DNA of 64,000 bases from an uncultured Schlesneria sp. Its GTDB lineage: Bacteria > Planctomycetota > Planctomycetia > Planctomycetales > Planctomycetaceae. The stretch is from NCBI GenBank assembly GCA_903871875.1, contig CAIQIR010000101.1, forward strand, positions 1 through 64,000, given 5' to 3'. The notes beneath the pieces are model-generated. The model was not told the origin of the DNA. It searched no databases and saw only the letters and a list, made by a program, of their open reading frames with translations. Shown here one piece after another: positions 1 through 9,046 of the stretch. The position numbers were made by a program, and so were the translations under genes. Numbering within the stretch: position 1 is the stretch's first letter; each line of letters begins with the position of its first letter.

Positions 1-27
1 GCATCCGGACGTGAGCGTGGTTTCATG

Positions 28-117
28 TCAGAAATCGCAAGGTTTTGGAGGGATCGACATCAATACCCTGCGAATCCTAACAACTGTTCTTCCGCTGACT
101 ACCCGAAAACTCAGGGA
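28..117 (-). pseudogene. In-frame remnant of a response-regulator HTH beyond a stop codon
   Basis: Reading on in the same frame past the stop at 118-120 gives a short open stretch containing VSGRTVVRIRRVLM. This resembles the recognition-helix region of FixJ/LuxR-type HTH domains; the neighbouring regulator has ISQRAVEDRRARLM at that place. The spacing from the helix start is about six codons longer than normal, so the link may involve small insertions as well as the stop. The resemblance is seen in the sequence. The idea that it was once part of the upstream gene is inference. Confidence 0.4.
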
Positions 118-624
118 TCAAAGCCCTTTTTCTTGGACGACCAATTCGTCTCCCTGCAACAATAGATGCAACACTTGCTGCTCAGGATCGGCCAGCTTGG
201 CAAACCTCGCTCGAATCTCTTGGCGCCGCAGCGATTTTGCTCGTCGTTGAGAATACAGCTTGAGGGCCGTCTGAACCGCGTCGAGAATTTCCGTTCGACT
301 TGCGTGTTGTTTCTCCAGAAAAGCAACCACGCCGTGATGCACCGCTCGAACGACCAAGGAGACATCGGCCTGCCCTGTCAGGACAATTGTCGGCAGCTGT
401 AAAGGTTGTCGTGCGATTTCGTCCAACACCCGCATGCCATCGAGATGCGGCTTACACAGATCGATCACGACGCAACCAGGAGCACAATCACCCAGTCTTT
501 GCAGAAAAGCGCCCCCCGAGGCAAATCTCTCGACCCCCAATCCAATTGACGAAATCAACTGGACAACAGAGTCAGAGAATGCATCATGATCATCGATCAA
601 AAAGACGACGGGTAATGATGGCAT
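118..624 (-). CDS. FixJ-type response regulator with truncated output domain
   Basis: This 168-aa protein has a CheY-like receiver domain (about residues 5-120) with the acidic pair D11/D12, the probable phospho-acceptor D55 (VVIDLCKP), switch T83 and conserved K105. A linker leads into the first helix of a LuxR/FixJ HTH (about 135-160), but the ORF stops before the recognition helix. The frame is open further upstream, but that part is Arg-rich and unlike the family, so the ATG just before the receiver was chosen; no clear ribosome binding site precedes it. It lies 224 bp downstream of the FixL/FixJ-like pair and may have been a second output of that kinase. As read it should be phosphorylatable but unable to bind DNA. 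It could be a decaying gene or a single-domain regulator. Confidence 0.6.
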   Translation of the reverse strand: MPSLPVVFLIDDHDAFSDSVVQLISSIGLGVERFASGGAFLQRLGDCAPGCVVIDLCKPHLDGMRVLDEIARQPLQLPTIVLTGQADVSLVVRAVHHGVVAFLEKQHASRTEILDAVQTALKLYSQRRAKSLRRQEIRARFAKLADPEQQVLHLLLQGDELVVQEKGL

Positions 625-848
625 TGAGGCGAGTTGAATATCTTTTGAGCGAAGACGGAGTTCAATAATCGGAATGCAGAGCATCCCGCAAATGACAATT
701 GATCTTCGCCGCCTGCGTTCGCTAGGCGAGTGCAGGGCACACGCTGCGGCGAAACGGAATCCTACCTTCCGCCGAACATTCAACACACCTCAAACATCCA
801 CATTCCAAATGTGGAAATCCACACGCTGCGACGCTCTGGAGTCGACGG

Positions 849-1469
849 CTATTCGCTCTTCCACAAGCCCGCTTCGATTGACAGCCGAATCAGATCGGCC
901 ACGGTGTCGATTTGCAGTTTCTGCATTAATCTCGCCCGTCGATCTTCGACCGCGCGCTGGCTAATATCGAGTGCAACCGCAATCTTTTTGTTCGTGTCTC
1001 CGTGAAGGACACGTTGCAATACGTCGTGCTCGGCGGAGCTCAGTTGTGCAAATCGCTCTGCGAGCGACTTCGCTCTTGCATACTGCTCGCGATTGGCCTT
1101 GTCCTTGGCAATGGCCCGCTGCAGCGCATCGTAGAGTTCCGTTTCACTGAAAGTCTTTTGTAGAAAATCGATGGCACCCTGTCGCATGGCCCGCAAAGCG
1201 GTCGGGACTTCTGCGTGACCGGTCATGATGATGATCGGCGGGCAAATTGGAAGCTGCACGAGCGATTCTTGAAGCGTCAGCCCGCCCGTTGTCGGCATTC
1301 GGACATCGAGAATCAGACAGCCCGGTCGTTCAGGATCAAAATCTCGTAGATAGGCTTCGGCAGAAGGAAACGTTTTCGTATTCATTCCCATCGAACGGAT
1401 GAGAACGGAAATGGAATCCAGATAGGCCAGGTCGTCATCCACAATGAAAACGGTTGGCTCGGAAATCAT
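849..1469 (-). CDS. FixJ-family response regulator
   Basis: This 206-aa protein has the full FixJ layout: a receiver domain (residues 4-120) with acidic D11-D13, phospho-acceptor D55 (LILDVRMP), T83 and K105, then a LuxR-type HTH (about 140-200) containing GDTNKKIAVALDIS and RAVEDRRARLM. It should be a transcription activator switched by phosphorylation. Its start overlaps the stop of the upstream PAS histidine kinase by 4 nt (ATGA), which indicates translational coupling and a cognate pair. The target genes cannot be told from this window. Confidence 0.93.
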   Translation of the reverse strand: MISEPTVFIVDDDLAYLDSISVLIRSMGMNTKTFPSAEAYLRDFDPERPGCLILDVRMPTTGGLTLQESLVQLPICPPIIIMTGHAEVPTALRAMRQGAIDFLQKTFSETELYDALQRAIAKDKANREQYARAKSLAERFAQLSSAEHDVLQRVLHGDTNKKIAVALDISQRAVEDRRARLMQKLQIDTVADLIRLSIEAGLWKSE

Positions 1470-3148
1470 CGTGCTTCTTCCCTATTATTAATCGGAAGCT
1501 GGAAACGAAACGTCGTTCCGCTGCCGGGATTCGATTCGACAAACATCTGCCCCTGGTGTGTTTCGATGATCGATCGGCTGATTGACAGCCCCAACCCCAT
1601 CCCTTCGGCCTTGGTTGTGAAGAACGGACTGAACAACTGCGTCTGTAATTCAACGGGAACTCCATGCCCCGTGTCCCTGATGGAAACCTGGATCCATTCC
1701 TGTTGTCGTTCGGTTTTGATGGTCATGTTGCGATCCGATTCCGCGAGTCCGATCATGGCTTCGTTTGCGTTGCGAATCAAATTCAACAGCACCTGTTCGA
1801 TCTGGACTTTGTCGGCAACGATTGACGGAATCGGCTCTTCCAGTTCCAGGTGAATGTTCGCACGAGCCGCTCGGTCGACTGGCGACGTCAGCAACATGGG
1901 AAGAGTCAGCACATTTTCAATCAGACGGTTGATATTCAGTTCCGTTCGAATCGATCGTCCTTTTTTCATGAACGTCCCGAGTCGCCTGACGATCTCTGAC
2001 GCGCGATCAGCCTGAGCAGCGGTTTTTTCCAACCATTCCTGCAATTGTTCCCGCGTGGCTCCGTCATTCGATTTGGCCATGCGAATGCCCGCACGCGCAT
2101 AATTCGAAGCGGCGGCCAACGGCTGATTAATTTCGTGAGCCAACCCAGAAAACATCTCCCCCACCGTGCTTAAACGGCCGGCATGAGCGAGTTCCGACAG
2201 ATGCTGCCGCGATTTTTCCTCGGCTCGCTTACGTTCGGTGATGTCGACAATTGATCCCACCACCATCAATCCGTCGTTCGTCTCGATCGGATTCAGCCCA
2301 ATTTCAACGGGAAATTCAGTTCCGTCTTTGCGACAGCCGAACAGATCTCGTCCAGCCCCCATGGCACGGACGGAAGGATCCGCAAAGAACCGCTCGCGAT
2401 GAGCGGGGTGATTCGCCCGGAACGATTGTGGCAACAGTATTTCGACACACTGTCCCAGCAATTCGGTTTGTGTATAACCAAACAGTTTTTCTGTTTGCGG
2501 ATTGACCATCACCAGCAAACCACGAGAATCCACCAGAATCATCGCGTTGATGGCCAGTTCAGCCATCAAGTGGGTTTTCGCTTCGGTTCGTTTCGATTCA
2601 CTGACATCACGGGTCACCTTTGCAAATCCGCGAAGGACTCCATCGTCGTCCCAAAGAGGAGTGATCGCCACCAGCGCCCAAAAAATCTGTCCATTTTTAC
2701 GAACACGCCGGCCTTCTTCCTCGTAATGGCCTTCCGACTTGGCGATCTCCAGTCCCATTTCGGGCTTTTTCGCGGCGATATCTTCGGACAGATAAAAACA
2801 CGAGAAGTGACGCCCCAGAATTTCGGACGCGACGTAACCCTTGATGCGAGCCGCACCAGGATTCCAACTCATGACCCGTCCCTGGGTGTCCAGCATAATG
2901 ATCGCGTAGTCTTGGACACCTTGAACCAGCAAACGAAAATGCTCTTCGCTTACCTTCAGATCCGACATCGCTTGCTGCTTTTCGACGTCGCACGCTGCAG
3001 GAAGATCGCTACGAGCGATTTGAAGCCGAAGAAATGAGTTCTCCGTCTCCAACTTCGCTATTTTTCGTTCCAATTCGCTGCAAGGTTGCTCGCCGATCAG
3101 GCACTGTTCAACCAAAAACGAGATGGAACGATTGCCTCGATTACCCAT
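1466..3148 (-). CDS. FixL-like PAS-PAS sensor histidine kinase
   Basis: This 560-aa protein has no predicted membrane segment. A short coiled coil (about 23-48) is followed by PAS1 (70-185, PAC end at GFAKVTRDVSESKR), PAS2 (195-305, end at VGSIVDITERKR), a HisKA dimerisation domain with H338 in the H-box LAHEINQPL, and an HATPase domain with N-box (LIRNANEAM), G1 (DTGHGVP) and G2 (GMGLGLSIS) motifs. It should autophosphorylate and pass phosphate to the FixJ-like regulator whose start overlaps its stop. In PAS2, H247 and R267 fall where FixL has its heme ligand and distal arginine, so oxygen sensing is possible but unproven. There is no clear ribosome binding site. Confidence 0.93.
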   Translation of the reverse strand: MGNRGNRSISFLVEQCLIGEQPCSELERKIAKLETENSFLRLQIARSDLPAACDVEKQQAMSDLKVSEEHFRLLVQGVQDYAIIMLDTQGRVMSWNPGAARIKGYVASEILGRHFSCFYLSEDIAAKKPEMGLEIAKSEGHYEEEGRRVRKNGQIFWALVAITPLWDDDGVLRGFAKVTRDVSESKRTEAKTHLMAELAINAMILVDSRGLLVMVNPQTEKLFGYTQTELLGQCVEILLPQSFRANHPAHRERFFADPSVRAMGAGRDLFGCRKDGTEFPVEIGLNPIETNDGLMVVGSIVDITERKRAEEKSRQHLSELAHAGRLSTVGEMFSGLAHEINQPLAAASNYARAGIRMAKSNDGATREQLQEWLEKTAAQADRASEIVRRLGTFMKKGRSIRTELNINRLIENVLTLPMLLTSPVDRAARANIHLELEEPIPSIVADKVQIEQVLLNLIRNANEAMIGLAESDRNMTIKTERQQEWIQVSIRDTGHGVPVELQTQLFSPFFTTKAEGMGLGLSISRSIIETHQGQMFVESNPGSGTTFRFQLPINNREEAR

Positions 3149-3532
3149 AAGTGATTGGTTTTTGAAGAGATAAGACTTCGGAGATGAAGTTTACGCCAGC
3201 GTACACGATTTTACAGTGCCAAGCGTTCGATCCAAATACGTTGATCTTAATTTTAACTTAAATCTAACTTAAATTCTGGTTCATTTATTGGGGAATTGTC
3301 CAACCCAAATTTGATGGAAATCGCTCTCTTCAAATTCACTGAGACCGACCATCGATCCCACGCGTAGAGAGATCTCAACCGAGCAATTGTAGTGGCAATG
3401 ACAATAAGCTCAACATTTTGGCGGGTTCGACGATCGTCCGCCGGAAGGAATCCGGAATAATGCTGACCAGCCCCATGAGCGACAGGTTGGCTGAACGGCA
3501 ACCGAGCCGACAGCAAAAGCACGTCGAGTTCG
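3149..3532. other. Intergenic region between the kinase and DUF4112 genes
   Basis: This divergent intergenic region should hold the promoters of the kinase operon (minus) and the DUF4112 gene (plus). The only clear structure is an AT-rich patch at 3243-3275 with two adjacent 11-bp direct repeats. An ORF running through it on the minus strand (3253-3636) has no protein-like features and is not annotated. Confidence 0.5.
3254..3275. promoter_or_regulatory. Tandem 11-bp direct repeat, possible response-regulator site
   Basis: Two head-to-tail 11-mers, TAACTTAAATC and TAACTTAAATT, lie without a gap, and a weaker third copy may sit just upstream (TCTTAATTT). An 11-bp period puts both copies on the same face of the helix, as in sites for OmpR/PhoB-class regulators. 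The repeat is seen in the sequence. Its role as an operator is inference. Confidence 0.35.
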
Positions 3533-3979
3533 ATGACTGAGGTTACGAGGATCCCAAATGACACAACAGCCGCCGTCGCACGTTTGCGAAAGAAAATAAT
3601 GGAACCAAAACCGGTTGATCCTGAGCTAATCACCAATCCCGCTCGCCACGCCCGAATCGAGCAATTGAGAAAATTTGCCGAATTGATGGATGGTCAGTTT
3701 TGCGTACCTGGTACGAACATCCAGTTTGGCCTGGATGCGATCATTGGACTAGTGCCCGGCATCGGCGATCTGGTGTGCGGAGCGCTGTCGCTCTGGCTGA
3801 TCCGCGAAGCCCAAAGGTTGGGAGCGCCCAAATGGTTGATCGCGAAAATGATCTGGAACGTCACAGTGGAAGTGACTGTCGGCGCCGTACCACTTGTCGG
3901 CGATCTATTCGACGTGGCTTGGAAAGCCAACCGAATGAATATCGAACTTCTCAGCCGTCACTTTTCACGCAAGTCCTGA
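3533..3979 (+). CDS. DUF4112 domain membrane protein
   Basis: This 148-aa protein matches the DUF4112 family. After a basic N-terminal part comes a conserved core with FGLDAIIGLVPGIGDLV (about 85-101) and the related second half VGAVPLVGDLFDVAWKAN (about 117-134). These two Gly/Pro-containing hydrophobic segments are probably membrane-embedded. The molecular function of the family is not known. No strong ribosome binding site precedes the chosen ATG. A second ATG at 3599 (MEPKPVDPEL), after a purine-rich stretch, is an alternative start and would keep the whole domain. Confidence 0.85.
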   Translation: MTEVTRIPNDTTAAVARLRKKIMEPKPVDPELITNPARHARIEQLRKFAELMDGQFCVPGTNIQFGLDAIIGLVPGIGDLVCGALSLWLIREAQRLGAPKWLIAKMIWNVTVEVTVGAVPLVGDLFDVAWKANRMNIELLSRHFSRKS

Positions 3980-4235
3980 ATTTGAAAGGCCTTGTAAATT
4001 TCACGACCGTCGAGATCGAGGCGTCGAAACTCATCCGGGACTGATCATCCCCATTGGTACCAACATCGATTCGTCGATCTGGTCCCAGATTCCATCAACG
4101 CGACACTTGGCATTCTTCCCGTCGGTAGCGAAAATTCGTTCTCTCGCCTAGGCAAGACGTTAGAATACGGCGACGTGGTTTTAAGCCGCTGCGCTGCCAT
4201 AGAACTCCCCGCCTGAACGATTGCCGGATTTGCCC

Positions 4236-7200
4236 ATGAGATCGTTTTTGATTGGTCTGTGCCTGATTGGCTCAAGCTCGCCGGGTTTCGCCGAAGATTC
4301 GGTCGATTACTTGCGTCAAATCAAGCCGGTGCTGCAAGCACGATGCTATGCCTGTCACGGGATCCTCAAACAAGAGGGAGGTCTTCGACTCGATACGGCA
4401 GCGCTGGCGGTGAAGGGCGGCGATTCTGGTGCTGTCGTCAAACCCGGTGATATCGAAGGCAGTTCGCTTTGGCATCGCGTTTCGTCGACGGACGATAGTG
4501 AGCGGATGCCGCCGGAAGGTGAACCTCTCAAGCCGGACGAAATTGCCGCGTTGAAAATTTGGATCGCTCAGGGAGCCACAGGCCCTGCAGACGAAGCGCC
4601 CGAACTCGATCCGCGTGAGCATTGGGCCTTTCAAAGGCCGGTTCGTCCGTCAGTTCCGACGTTGATTGCCCCTGCGGTGTCGGAAAATCCCATCGATTCG
4701 TTTATCGCGGCCGCTCATCACGCGAAAGAGCTAACGCCGCAACCCGCAGCCGACAAACGAGTCTGGTTGCGGCGTGTCACACTCGATCTGATCGGATTGC
4801 CGCCCACACCGGAGGAATTGGAAGCGTTCCAGGCAGATGACTCGGCCGAAGCCCTCGACAAGGTCGTGAATCGACTGCTCGACAGCCCTCACTATGGTGA
4901 GCGATGGGGTCGACACTGGATGGATATCTGGCGCTACAGCGATTGGTGGGGGCTGGGCGAAGAAGCACGCAATTCGCAGAGGCATATCTGGCATTGGCGC
5001 GATTGGATTGTCGAGTCGATGAATGCCGACAAAGGGTACGACCAGATGCTGCGCGAGATGCTCGCCGCGGACGAGCTTTACCCCGAAGACCCCGACCGGC
5101 TTCGCGCAGGCGGATTTCTTGGAAGGCAATACTTCAAATTCAACCGGACCAGTTGGATGGACGAGACCATCGAGCATACCGCCAAAGCGATGCTCGGCCT
5201 GACGTTCAACTGCGCCAAGTGTCACGACCACAAGTACGACCCGTTCTCGCAGGCAGACTATTATCGTTTTCGTGCGGTCTTCGAACCCTATCAGATTCGT
5301 CTCGATGCCCTCGATGGACAGATCGACTTCGACAAGGACGGCCTTCCTCGCCCCTTCGACTGCAACCTCGACGCGAAGACGTTTCTTCATATTCGCGGTG
5401 ACGATCGCAATCCCGATACCAGCAAAGTCATGGAACCGGCCTTTCCTGCATTCCTGTCACACGCTACGGCCAAAATCGAGCCGGTTTTATTGCCACCTGC
5501 CGCCGTCCAACCCGGACTTCGCCCCGTGGTCGTCCAGGCCCATCTTGAGCAAGCAGAACAGCGAATCGTCGAACATCGCAAATTACTGGATGCGGCCAGA
5601 CAGCGCCTGACAGAAGCCGAACGATGGGATCAACTGCCCTCCGACGAACGGCTGAAAAACGACGGCAAACGCATCGCTCGAGACGATTTCGCGACCGCCA
5701 ATCCAGATCTCTGGGAGCCCCGCGAAGGCACATGGAGTTATCTGAACGGCACGTTGACGCAGAGTCAAGATGGCGCGGTCAGGACAGCGCTGCGTTTGAG
5801 GCAGCTTCCCCCCGCCGACTTCGAAGCAAAACTGAAGTTCGTGCCAACCGGTGGTCAAATCTGGAAGTCAGTGGGTCTGACATTTGACGGAACGGACTCG
5901 AACGAGTTGCTGGCCTATCTGAGTGCGTATGCGGAAGGGTCAAAGGCTCAATTCGCCTACAAGAAAGGCGACTACGTTTATCCGAGCGAAGCCACCATGG
6001 CGAGATCGATCGCGCTGAACAATCCCTACGAATTGACGTTACGCGTTCGTGGAACACTGATCAATCTTCTCGTGAATGGAGAATTCACGATTGCCTATCG
6101 GTTATCGGTCGCTCGGCAGCAGGGACCGCTGCAGATCATTACCTACGATGCGACGGCCGAATTCCAATCATTCGAATTGAACGAACTCTCGCCCAGCGCG
6201 CGGCTTGTCGAAGCCACGACTGGTATTCGACCGGCAGATTCGGTGTTACCCGTGGATCAATCGCGTCTGGCCGTTGTCATTGCCGAAAAAGCACTCGTCT
6301 GGGCGCAGGTTCAACCGGACGCAATTCGCGCCAGATCGATTGCCGATGAGGTCCGACATCAACCAAGCCCGTCCGAGAAATCCGGTGAACTGGCCCGCGC
6401 CGCCGCTCGAGCGGAACGAATCGTCGCCGCGGCAAAATCGGAAGAGGAAGTCGCCCGCGCCGAACTCGAGGCCATTCGGGCCACTGCAGATCAGAAAAAT
6501 GAGCTGGAAACCAAGTTGACGACAGCCCGCACCGCGTTTGAAGCAGCTCGCAAAGCGGTCGATGAGCCCAGTGAATCGTTCACCTCACTTCGTGGCGCAT
6601 TGAAAGTACTCGAGTCAAACATGGAGACGGAAGAGTCCCGGTCCAAGCCGTTTCCGACAACCAGTACCGGCCGCCGTTCAGCACTCGCACGCTGGATCAC
6701 CGATCCACAGCATCCGCTAACGGCGCGAGTCGCCGTCAATCACATCTGGTCACGTCACTTCGGCCGACCGCTTGTCCCCACGGTTTTCGATTTCGGACGC
6801 AAGGGTGCCCCACCGACCCATCCCGAACTTTTGGATTGGCTGGCAATTGAATTGATCGAAGGAGGGCCGGATGGGTCGGAGAAACCACGCTGGGGCTTGA
6901 AACATATTCATCGATTGATCGTCACGTCGAAGACCTACCGGATGACCTCGTCCGGCGCGGGAACCGCCGAACGGAATCTCGTCAACGATCCCGATAACCG
7001 GTTCTATTGGCGAATGAATCCAATTCGTATGGAATCCCAGATCGTTCGCGACGCCCTGCTGCATCTGGCCGGTGAATTGGATCTCACGATGGGTGGCCCC
7101 CCGATTCCCATCCAGAACGAGATGTCCCGCCGTCGCGGCATCTACTTTTTCCATTCCAATATCCAACACGAGAAATTCCTGTCGATGTTCGATGACGCCA

Positions 7201-7535
7201 GTGTGCTGGACTGTTACCGACGTGCCGAAAGCATCGTTCCTCAACAGGCACTCGCACTGGAAAACAGTCCTCTGGCAACAGAGATGGCCAAAAAAATCAC
7301 ACAGCGGATTGCTCTGGCCCATCCGGGGCTTTCTGATCAGGAATTTGTGGATGCCGCATTCCTCACGGTACTCGCCGTGACGCCGACCCAAGACGAACGA
7401 ACAACGGTCCGCGAATCGATGACGAGATTGGCCGCCGCGGCCGTCCGTGCGAATCGTAGTGACCCCGAATTGCAGGCGAGAATTGGCCTGATTCAAGCTC
7501 TGTTGAATCACAACGACTTTGTCACAATCCGCTAA
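4236..7535 (+). CDS. PSCyt1-DUF1549-DUF1553 (PSD1) heme protein
   Basis: This secreted protein of about 1099 aa is a planctomycete cytochrome. After a signal peptide (1-19) comes PSCyt1 with heme motif CYACH (37-41), then PSCyt2/DUF1549 (about 145-355) with a second motif CAKCH (326-330) followed by DHKYDP, a beta-rich insert (about 475-640) that resembles a concanavalin/LamG-like fold, an Ala/Glu-rich coiled coil (about 715-785), and PSD1/DUF1553 (about 800-1080, with [15 protein letters not shown]). The frame is open from a TTG at 4221, but the ATG at 4236 directly begins the signal peptide. The DUF1501 gene follows after 17 bp, the usual arrangement for this pair. The function is unproven; roles in polysaccharide or sulfated-glycan use have been suggested for the family. 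Confidence 0.95.
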   Translation: MRSFLIGLCLIGSSSPGFAEDSVDYLRQIKPVLQARCYACHGILKQEGGLRLDTAALAVKGGDSGAVVKPGDIEGSSLWHRVSSTDDSERMPPEGEPLKPDEIAALKIWIAQGATGPADEAPELDPREHWAFQRPVRPSVPTLIAPAVSENPIDSFIAAAHHAKELTPQPAADKRVWLRRVTLDLIGLPPTPEELEAFQADDSAEALDKVVNRLLDSPHYGERWGRHWMDIWRYSDWWGLGEEARNSQRHIWHWRDWIVESMNADKGYDQMLREMLAADELYPEDPDRLRAGGFLGRQYFKFNRTSWMDETIEHTAKAMLGLTFNCAKCHDHKYDPFSQADYYRFRAVFEPYQIRLDALDGQIDFDKDGLPRPFDCNLDAKTFLHIRGDDRNPDTSKVMEPAFPAFLSHATAKIEPVLLPPAAVQPGLRPVVVQAHLEQAEQRIVEHRKLLDAARQRLTEAERWDQLPSDERLKNDGKRIARDDFATANPDLWEPREGTWSYLNGTLTQSQDGAVRTALRLRQLPPADFEAKLKFVPTGGQIWKSVGLTFDGTDSNELLAYLSAYAEGSKAQFAYKKGDYVYPSEATMARSIALNNPYELTLRVRGTLINLLVNGEFTIAYRLSVARQQGPLQIITYDATAEFQSFELNELSPSARLVEATTGIRPADSVLPVDQSRLAVVIAEKALVWAQVQPDAIRARSIADEVRHQPSPSEKSGELARAAARAERIVAAAKSEEEVARAELEAIRATADQKNELETKLTTARTAFEAARKAVDEPSESFTSLRGALKVLESNMETEESRSKPFPTTSTGRRSALARWITDPQHPLTARVAVNHIWSRHFGRPLVPTVFDFGRKGAPPTHPELLDWLAIELIEGGPDGSEKPRWGLKHIHRLIVTSKTYRMTSSGAGTAERNLVNDPDNRFYWRMNPIRMESQIVRDALLHLAGELDLTMGGPPIPIQNEMSRRRGIYFFHSNIQHEKFLSMFDDASVLDCYRRAESIVPQQALALENSPLATEMAKKITQRIALAHPGLSDQEFVDAAFLTVLAVTPTQDERTTVRESMTRLAAAAVRANRSDPELQARIGLIQALLNHNDFVTIR

Positions 7536-7552
7536 ACGGGCTTCACGGAACA

Positions 7553-9028
7553 ATGATGAACCGAAATCACGATTGCACCGCTTCGCACGGCGTTCATCGA
7601 CGAGCCTTCTTATCCGACATGGGCATGGGCTTCACGGGAATGGCTCTGGGGGCCATGTTGGCTCAGGACGGCATCGTCAAAGCGGAAGCTCCCACCGTCT
7701 GGCAACCGCCGACTGGCCAGCCGCACTTTTCACCCAAAGCCAAAAGTGTCATCTGGTTGTTCATGAACGGGGGAGTCTCGCAAGCAGAAAGCTTTGATCC
7801 CAAGCCCGCGCTGACTCAATATGGCGGCATGTCGATTAACGAAACGCCATTCAAAGACGTGCAGAACCCGGAAAAGTTGAAATTGGCCCGGGTGACGGTC
7901 GTCAACGACGCAAACGGGCAGCAGCGAAATAAGCTTTACCCATTACAAGTTGGCTTTCGCAAATACGGCCAAAGCGGCATCGAATTGAGCGACTGGGTGC
8001 CGCATGTCGGCAGTTGCGTGGACGACATCTCGGTCATTCGGTCCATGTACACGACCGATGACAACCACGGAGCTCAAACCCAATTTCATTCGGGCCGACA
8101 CATGCTCGACGGTGAATACCCCACGCTCGGAGCCTGGGTTCACTACGGATTGGGTTCACTCAACGACAACCTGCCGCAGTTCATCTCCATTGGCAAACGC
8201 GAATACTGGAATGCCAAAGACGGACACTACCTGGGTCCGGCACACGATGCCATCCCCATTCGAATCGACCCCGAGAATCCGCTGGACTTCGGCAAGCCGG
8301 CTGGCGGTCAATCACTCGATGAGCAACAAATTGGATTTGATCTGGTCGGCCAACTGAATCGCCTGAAGGGTGTCGAATACCCCAATGATCCCGCATTGAA
8401 CGCACGGATCAAGGCTTATGAATTGGCCTTTCGCATGCAGACATCGGTCCCGGACATTCTCAATCTGAATGCCGAAACCCAAGAAACACAGAGCCTGTAC
8501 GGGCTCGACGATCCGGCCACGCGAGCGTTCGGCATGCAGATGTTGGCGTCGCGACGTTTCGTCGAACAGGGTGTCCGATTCATTCAGGTCCAACATGGTG
8601 CAGGTGGAGCCGGCGCGTGGGACGCGCACAGTGCCTTAAAGGGAAATCACTCGGGCAATTTCAAAGCCGTCGATAAACCAATTGCCAGCCTCTTAAAGGA
8701 TCTGAAACAACGGGGATTACTCGATTCGACCATCGTGATCTTCGCCAGTGAATTCGGACGGACACCAGGTACTCAGGGTGCCGACGGTCGCGATCATCAC
8801 ATTTACGGTTTTTCAGTCTGGATGGCCGGGGGCGGTATCAAGGGAGGGCTCGTGCATGGTGCCACGGACGAAATCGGCTTTCACGCGGTCGAAAATCGCC
8901 ACTACGTGACCGATATTCATGCCACGATCCTGCACCAAATGGGCCTCGATTCGCGTCAACTCGAAATCCCGGGCCGCAAACGATTGGATATCGATCACGG
9001 AAAGCCAATCCTGGAGATCCTCAGCTGA
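7553..9028 (+). CDS. DUF1501 (sulfatase-like fold) secreted protein
   Basis: This 491-aa DUF1501 protein has a twin-arginine-type N-terminus ([15 protein letters not shown]), which suggests Tat export. The body has the alkaline phosphatase/sulfatase-like family motifs: [19 protein letters not shown] near residue 65, [14 protein letters not shown] near 160, [12 protein letters not shown], and the C-terminal [13 protein letters not shown] and [13 protein letters not shown]. It lies 17 bp behind the PSCyt/DUF1553 gene and is almost certainly in the same operon. It may be a metal-dependent hydrolase working with the heme partner in the periplasm, but no substrate can be named. Confidence 0.95.
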   Translation: MMNRNHDCTASHGVHRRAFLSDMGMGFTGMALGAMLAQDGIVKAEAPTVWQPPTGQPHFSPKAKSVIWLFMNGGVSQAESFDPKPALTQYGGMSINETPFKDVQNPEKLKLARVTVVNDANGQQRNKLYPLQVGFRKYGQSGIELSDWVPHVGSCVDDISVIRSMYTTDDNHGAQTQFHSGRHMLDGEYPTLGAWVHYGLGSLNDNLPQFISIGKREYWNAKDGHYLGPAHDAIPIRIDPENPLDFGKPAGGQSLDEQQIGFDLVGQLNRLKGVEYPNDPALNARIKAYELAFRMQTSVPDILNLNAETQETQSLYGLDDPATRAFGMQMLASRRFVEQGVRFIQVQHGAGGAGAWDAHSALKGNHSGNFKAVDKPIASLLKDLKQRGLLDSTIVIFASEFGRTPGTQGADGRDHHIYGFSVWMAGGGIKGGLVHGATDEIGFHAVENRHYVTDIHATILHQMGLDSRQLEIPGRKRLDIDHGKPILEILS

Positions 9029-9046
9029 CGGCCTGCAGGTTCTGAA

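Noticed and set aside
3253-3636. 127-aa minus-strand ORF between the kinase and DUF4112 genes
   Set aside because: No protein-like features, it overlaps the DUF4112 start, and it covers the AT-rich regulatory region.
4221-4235. TTG start five codons upstream for the PSCyt/DUF1553 gene
   Set aside because: The ATG at 4236 directly begins a good signal peptide.
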